Shown piece by piece: positions 6,018-8,713 of a DNA stretch of 8,713 nt. Made by a program: the position numbers and the translations under genes. The DNA comes from JAICMB01 sp035295125 (lineage in GTDB: Bacteria; Acidobacteriota; Terriglobia; Bryobacterales; Bryobacteraceae). Every line of letters starts with the position of its first letter. Position 1 is the first letter of the stretch. Location: positions 1 through 8,713 of the forward strand of contig DATGJP010000032.1 of assembly GCA_035295125.1 (NCBI GenBank). The letters are read 5' to 3'. A model generated the notes under the pieces. The model did no database searches and was not told the origin of the DNA. It worked only from the letters and a program-made list of their open reading frames with translations.

Positions 6018-8192
6018 ATGAGCAGCGCTGGGCCAGGTTCGGCTGATAGGCCTCGCCCCAAATATTCGTTCGGCGATTTTACCCTGGACCTTGATCGCGG
6101 CACGCTGGCCCGGGGCGATGAGGAGGTGTTGCTTCGGCCGAAATCTTTTGAAGTCCTGACCTATTTTGTTCAGCACCACGGTCGATTGGTCACAAAAGCC
6201 GCGCTGATCGAGGCGGTCTGGCCAGACACGGCAGTTGGCGACAATTCGCTATCGCAATGCCTGTTTGACATCAGGCGCGCCCTGGGCGACGACTCGCAGC
6301 AACTGATTCGGACGGTGCCCCGCCGCGGCTACCTCTTCACGGCTTCGGTGACCACTCCCTTGCTGGAGTTTCCGCGTGAACCTGGTCCCTTGCCTGTACA
6401 GCCGTGCCCAAGCGTGGACCGTAAGCTCATCGTCGCGGCGGCCCTCATGTCGGTGGCGCTCACAGCCGGGAGTGCACTGGTTGTCTGGCGGCTCAGGCAA
6501 CCAGCCGTACCGGCCCGTCTGGAGTACACGCAGCTCACCAACTTTGCTGACTCCGCCACGTCGCCAGCGCTCTCGCCGGACGGCCGCGTGCTGGCTTTCA
6601 TCCGCAGCGATTATACCTTCGGCGGTCCAGGACAGATCTACGTCAAACTGCTGCCCGATGGCGACCCGGTGCAACTCACGCACGACGATCTGGTCAAGCG
6701 GGGAAGCCCCAAGTTCTCGCCGGACGGGGCGCGTATTGCATACGCCGCGCTCAAACCGAGGTCGGGATTCGACACTTGGGTCGTACCCGTCATTGGGGGG
6801 CAGCCGCGCCCCTTTCTGAGCAACGCTTCCGGGCTTGCCTGGGTCGAAGCCGGACCCAGGCAGTCGCGGCTTCTGTTTTCCGAACTGACCGGCCGGAGCG
6901 GCCAGATGGCGATTGTTGCCTCGACAGAGAGCCGCACCAAGCACCGCATCGTGTACATGCCGCCCGAAACCGGCATGGCTCACCGCTCCTCTCTCTCGCC
7001 CGACCGGAAGTGGGTGCTGCTGGCTGAGATGGACCGCAACTCCTGGCTGCCCTGCCGGCTGACGCCCTTCGATGGAAGCTCTTCGGGAAGGCCCGTCGGT
7101 CCGGCGCCGGCGCAGTGTACGGACGCTGCCTGGTCTCCGGACGGGAAGTGGATGTATTTCTCCACCAACACAGGAAGCGGCTATCACATCTGGCGGCAGC
7201 GTTTCCCGGATGGGGCGCCGGAACAGATCACCTCCGGTGTCACGCAAGAAGAGGGAATTGATCTCGCTCCCGACGGCCGCTCCTTCGTCACTTCCATCGG
7301 AGCGAGCCAGAGCACGGTGTGGTTCCACGACTCGCGCGGCGATCGGCAGATCACGTCAGAAGGTTACGGTCTTTTGCCGTCCGTCTCTCCCGATGGCAGA
7401 AAGCTGTATTACTTGCTGCGCACCGCAGGAGCGCACCACTTTGTGAGCGGCGAACTCTGGGTCGCGGACCTGGAATCGGGACAGCACCAGCACTTGCTGG
7501 CCGACTTTCAAATGAGGGACTACGCCATCTCCGCTGACGGTAAGCGCCTGGCGTTTGTCGTATCGGACGATACCGGGCGCGCTCCGTTGTGGCTGGCGGC
7601 GCTCGACAGCCGTTCCGAACCTCGGCAGATCACCACCAACGACGCCTGGAAGCCATATTTCACTGCGGGGGGCTACGTGGTTTTCGCCGGCGAGGAAAAG
7701 GGAGCCAAGTTCGCTTATCGCGTCAAGGAAGATGGCAGCGATCTACAGAAACTGGTGCGTACCGACGCTGCGTCTTCCCTCTTTAGCGCTTCCCCGGACG
7801 GGAAATGTGTGGTAATGGCCGGTTCGACCGGCGAAACCGTGTGGCCGGCCATGGTGTACCCGATCGGTGGCGGTTCCGCCATGCTGCTGTGCCGAACGTG
7901 CACCGAGTTCAACGCCGTTGAGCGCCGCGGGCCTCCAGCGGTGAGCTGGTCGCCAGACGGGAAATTCCTCTATGTGAATTTTCAGGAATCCATCTATTCG
8001 ATTCCCCTGCCGCCGGGCCAGATGTTGCCGCCGATACCCGGTTCGGGGTTCCGATCGAAGGAAGAGGTGGCCGCCTTGCCCGGCGCGCGGCTGATTCCGG
8101 AACAAGGAGCGTTTCCCGGCCCCAACCCCTCCGTCTACGCTTTCACGAAGGTTGCCACACATCGCAACATTTACCGCGTTGCGGTGCCCTGA
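6018..8192 (+). CDS. Membrane-anchored winged-helix regulator with PD40 beta-propeller sensor
   Basis: A 724-residue CadC-like one-component regulator. Residues 15-111 are an OmpR/PhoB-type winged helix (YSFGDFTLDLDRGTL, LLRPKSFEVLTYFVQHHGRLVTK, IRTVPRRGYLF). Residues 136-157 are a single membrane helix (KLIVAAALMSVALTAGSALVVW). Beyond it, 165-724 form a TolB-like propeller with at least nine PD40 blades marked by SPDG-type turns: 185-188, 234-237, 327-329, 373-376, 418-420, 457-460, 505-508 (SADG), 592-595, 645-648. The topology puts DNA binding in the cytoplasm and the propeller in the periplasm. The propeller probably binds a protein or polysaccharide; the signal is unknown. Such fusions are expanded in Acidobacteriota. 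The start ATG has AAGAGGA five bases upstream. It is transcribed divergently from the secreted-protein gene at 5829, a possible target. The gene is intact and longer than most CadC-like proteins because of the propeller. Confidence 0.87.
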   Translation: MSSAGPGSADRPRPKYSFGDFTLDLDRGTLARGDEEVLLRPKSFEVLTYFVQHHGRLVTKAALIEAVWPDTAVGDNSLSQCLFDIRRALGDDSQQLIRTVPRRGYLFTASVTTPLLEFPREPGPLPVQPCPSVDRKLIVAAALMSVALTAGSALVVWRLRQPAVPARLEYTQLTNFADSATSPALSPDGRVLAFIRSDYTFGGPGQIYVKLLPDGDPVQLTHDDLVKRGSPKFSPDGARIAYAALKPRSGFDTWVVPVIGGQPRPFLSNASGLAWVEAGPRQSRLLFSELTGRSGQMAIVASTESRTKHRIVYMPPETGMAHRSSLSPDRKWVLLAEMDRNSWLPCRLTPFDGSSSGRPVGPAPAQCTDAAWSPDGKWMYFSTNTGSGYHIWRQRFPDGAPEQITSGVTQEEGIDLAPDGRSFVTSIGASQSTVWFHDSRGDRQITSEGYGLLPSVSPDGRKLYYLLRTAGAHHFVSGELWVADLESGQHQHLLADFQMRDYAISADGKRLAFVVSDDTGRAPLWLAALDSRSEPRQITTNDAWKPYFTAGGYVVFAGEEKGAKFAYRVKEDGSDLQKLVRTDAASSLFSASPDGKCVVMAGSTGETVWPAMVYPIGGGSAMLLCRTCTEFNAVERRGPPAVSWSPDGKFLYVNFQESIYSIPLPPGQMLPPIPGSGFRSKEEVAALPGARLIPEQGAFPGPNPSVYAFTKVATHRNIYRVAVP

Positions 8193-8396
8193 CGGGATCC
8201 CCCGCGCGCGCCTGGCAGCCGTGCCGCGTCATTCCTCCGGTTTTCGCGCGACCAATCGTGACGGGATGACGCGCCAGCCGAAATGTTGGGCCAGGCGCGG
8301 TCAGTTTACCGACAAAACGCCCCTTCCGCTTAAGTGGATACCCGAAATGCCCTGAAAGCTCCGTGAAGATGAACCAAACAGGGCTCCGACCCCGAT

Positions 8397-8417
8397 GGCG
8401 TTATTTTAACGCCTATG
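8397..8417. repeat. 21-bp palindromic repeat, copy 2
   Basis: GGCGTTA-TTT-TAACGCC (8397-8413) plus TATG, a perfect inverted match to 4936-4956, 3.46 kb away. It lies 205 bases after the regulator stop codon. Confidence 0.7.
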
Positions 8418-8429
8418 CCCCTCGCCCGC

Positions 8430-8448
8430 GCGGAGCCCCCGGCTCCGC
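8430..8448. repeat. Strong GC hairpin
   Basis: GCGGAGCC (8430-8437), loop CCC, GGCTCCGC (8441-8448): a perfect 8-bp stem. It is followed by TTCCGCTCTC, which is not a clear T-run. It could help end transcription from the regulator gene or belong to the repeat cluster that begins with the 21-bp palindrome. Confidence 0.45.
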
Positions 8449-8600
8449 TTCCGCTCTCAAATAGACGTGGGTGCCTCCGAGCGCCACGCGTCACCTCCAC
8501 CCCAAAAATATATTCCACTTCCTTCCAATCACTTCCAAGCCTCGACCGTCCGGTCCCTTCCGCCCCCATGCTCCAATCGGCACGAATGGAGGACATTCTC

Positions 8601-8713
8601 ATGTCATCGGCAGCCCAAATGGAAGCCAATCGGCGCAATGCGCAGCTTTGCACCGGACCCCGCACCGAGGCCGGCAAGGACGCCTCGAAACTGAACGCGC
8701 TCAAGCACGGTCT
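8601..8713 (+). CDS. Partial gene, NRRNAQ...GPRT...ALKHG family protein (5' end only)
   Basis: From ATG 8601 the frame reads MSSAAQMEANRRNAQLCTGP, then RTEAGKDASKLNALKHGL, and leaves the window open after 37 codons. I recognise the N-terminal signature of a widespread hypothetical family, usually NRRNAQ.STGPRTPEGKA...NALKHGL, common in Acidobacteriota and other soil bacteria and often present in many paralogues near repeats and mobile DNA. The function is unknown to me. GGAGG (8588-8592) sits 8 bases before the ATG and decides the start; an in-frame ATG at 8586 overlaps that ribosome binding site and is unlikely. Cys17 replaces the usual Ser in STGPRT. The upstream palindrome cluster (8397-8448) may belong to its leader. 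Confidence 0.7.
   Translation, partial: MSSAAQMEANRRNAQLCTGPRTEAGKDASKLNALKHG

Larger units (their letters stand above)
8193..8600. other. Non-coding stretch between the regulator and the next gene
   Basis: About 400 bases with no gene that I can support. After the regulator stop, CGCGTCAT (8225-8232) and ATGACGCG (8266-8273) form an 8-bp inverted repeat with a 33-base gap, a weak hairpin. Further on are the 21-bp palindrome (8397-8417) and a strong GC hairpin (8430-8448). No T-run follows any of these, so a Rho-independent terminator cannot be claimed. Confidence 0.5.

Noticed and set aside
6249..7328. Minus-strand open frame of 359 codons
   Set aside because: Antisense shadow of the membrane regulator, which has clear domains and codon-consistent SPDG repeats; GC-rich DNA often leaves such frames open.

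Overview
The window looks like a chromosome segment from an Acidobacteriota, most likely the Solibacter/Bryobacter lineage. The main pointers are a secreted protein with BACON-like repeats, an IPT/TIG-like domain and the C-terminal domain first described from Solibacter, and a winged-helix/transmembrane/PD40 beta-propeller fusion of a kind abundant in that phylum. DNA is GC-rich and intergenic spaces are wide and full of small palindromes. Taxonomy is inferred from protein architecture only.

Layout. (1) Positions 143-465 (minus): a decayed gene for a two-helix membrane protein, with a good ribosome binding site but a damaged start, an in-frame stop and a frameshift. Next to it are two copies of a palindromic repeat 72 bp apart. 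(2) Positions 733-2140 (minus): a compact three-gene operon, ArsR-type repressor, then VOC/glyoxalase-fold protein, then SRPBCC (AHSA1-like) protein. Its promoter places the transcription start on or next to the GTG start codon of the repressor, so the message is probably leaderless. (3) Positions 2315-4042 (plus): the large secreted BACON/IPT protein. (4) Positions 4043-5337: about 1.3 kb with no intact gene. It holds a 27-bp direct repeat pair, an IS110-family transposase remnant, and a structured region upstream of that remnant in which one RNA segment could pair with either of two partners, one of them carrying the transposase ribosome binding site. (5) Positions 5338-8192: a small secreted beta-rich protein (minus) and a membrane-anchored winged-helix/PD40 protein (plus), divergent across 188 bp. 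(6) Positions 8193-8600: non-coding, with hairpins. From 8601 (plus) a gene of the NRRNAQ...GPRT...ALKHG family starts and runs off the window.

How the genes may work together. The ArsR protein probably autoregulates the operon and so controls the VOC and SRPBCC proteins; ArsR/SRPBCC pairing is common, but the ligand is unknown. The membrane regulator may act on the divergent secreted-protein gene, which is inference from position. A perfect 21-bp inverted repeat pair (4936-4956 and 8397-8417) brackets the divergent pair.

I see no complete, clearly new system. The most interesting candidates are the switch-like fold upstream of the IS110 remnant, the bracketing 21-bp palindromes, and the leaderless operon.
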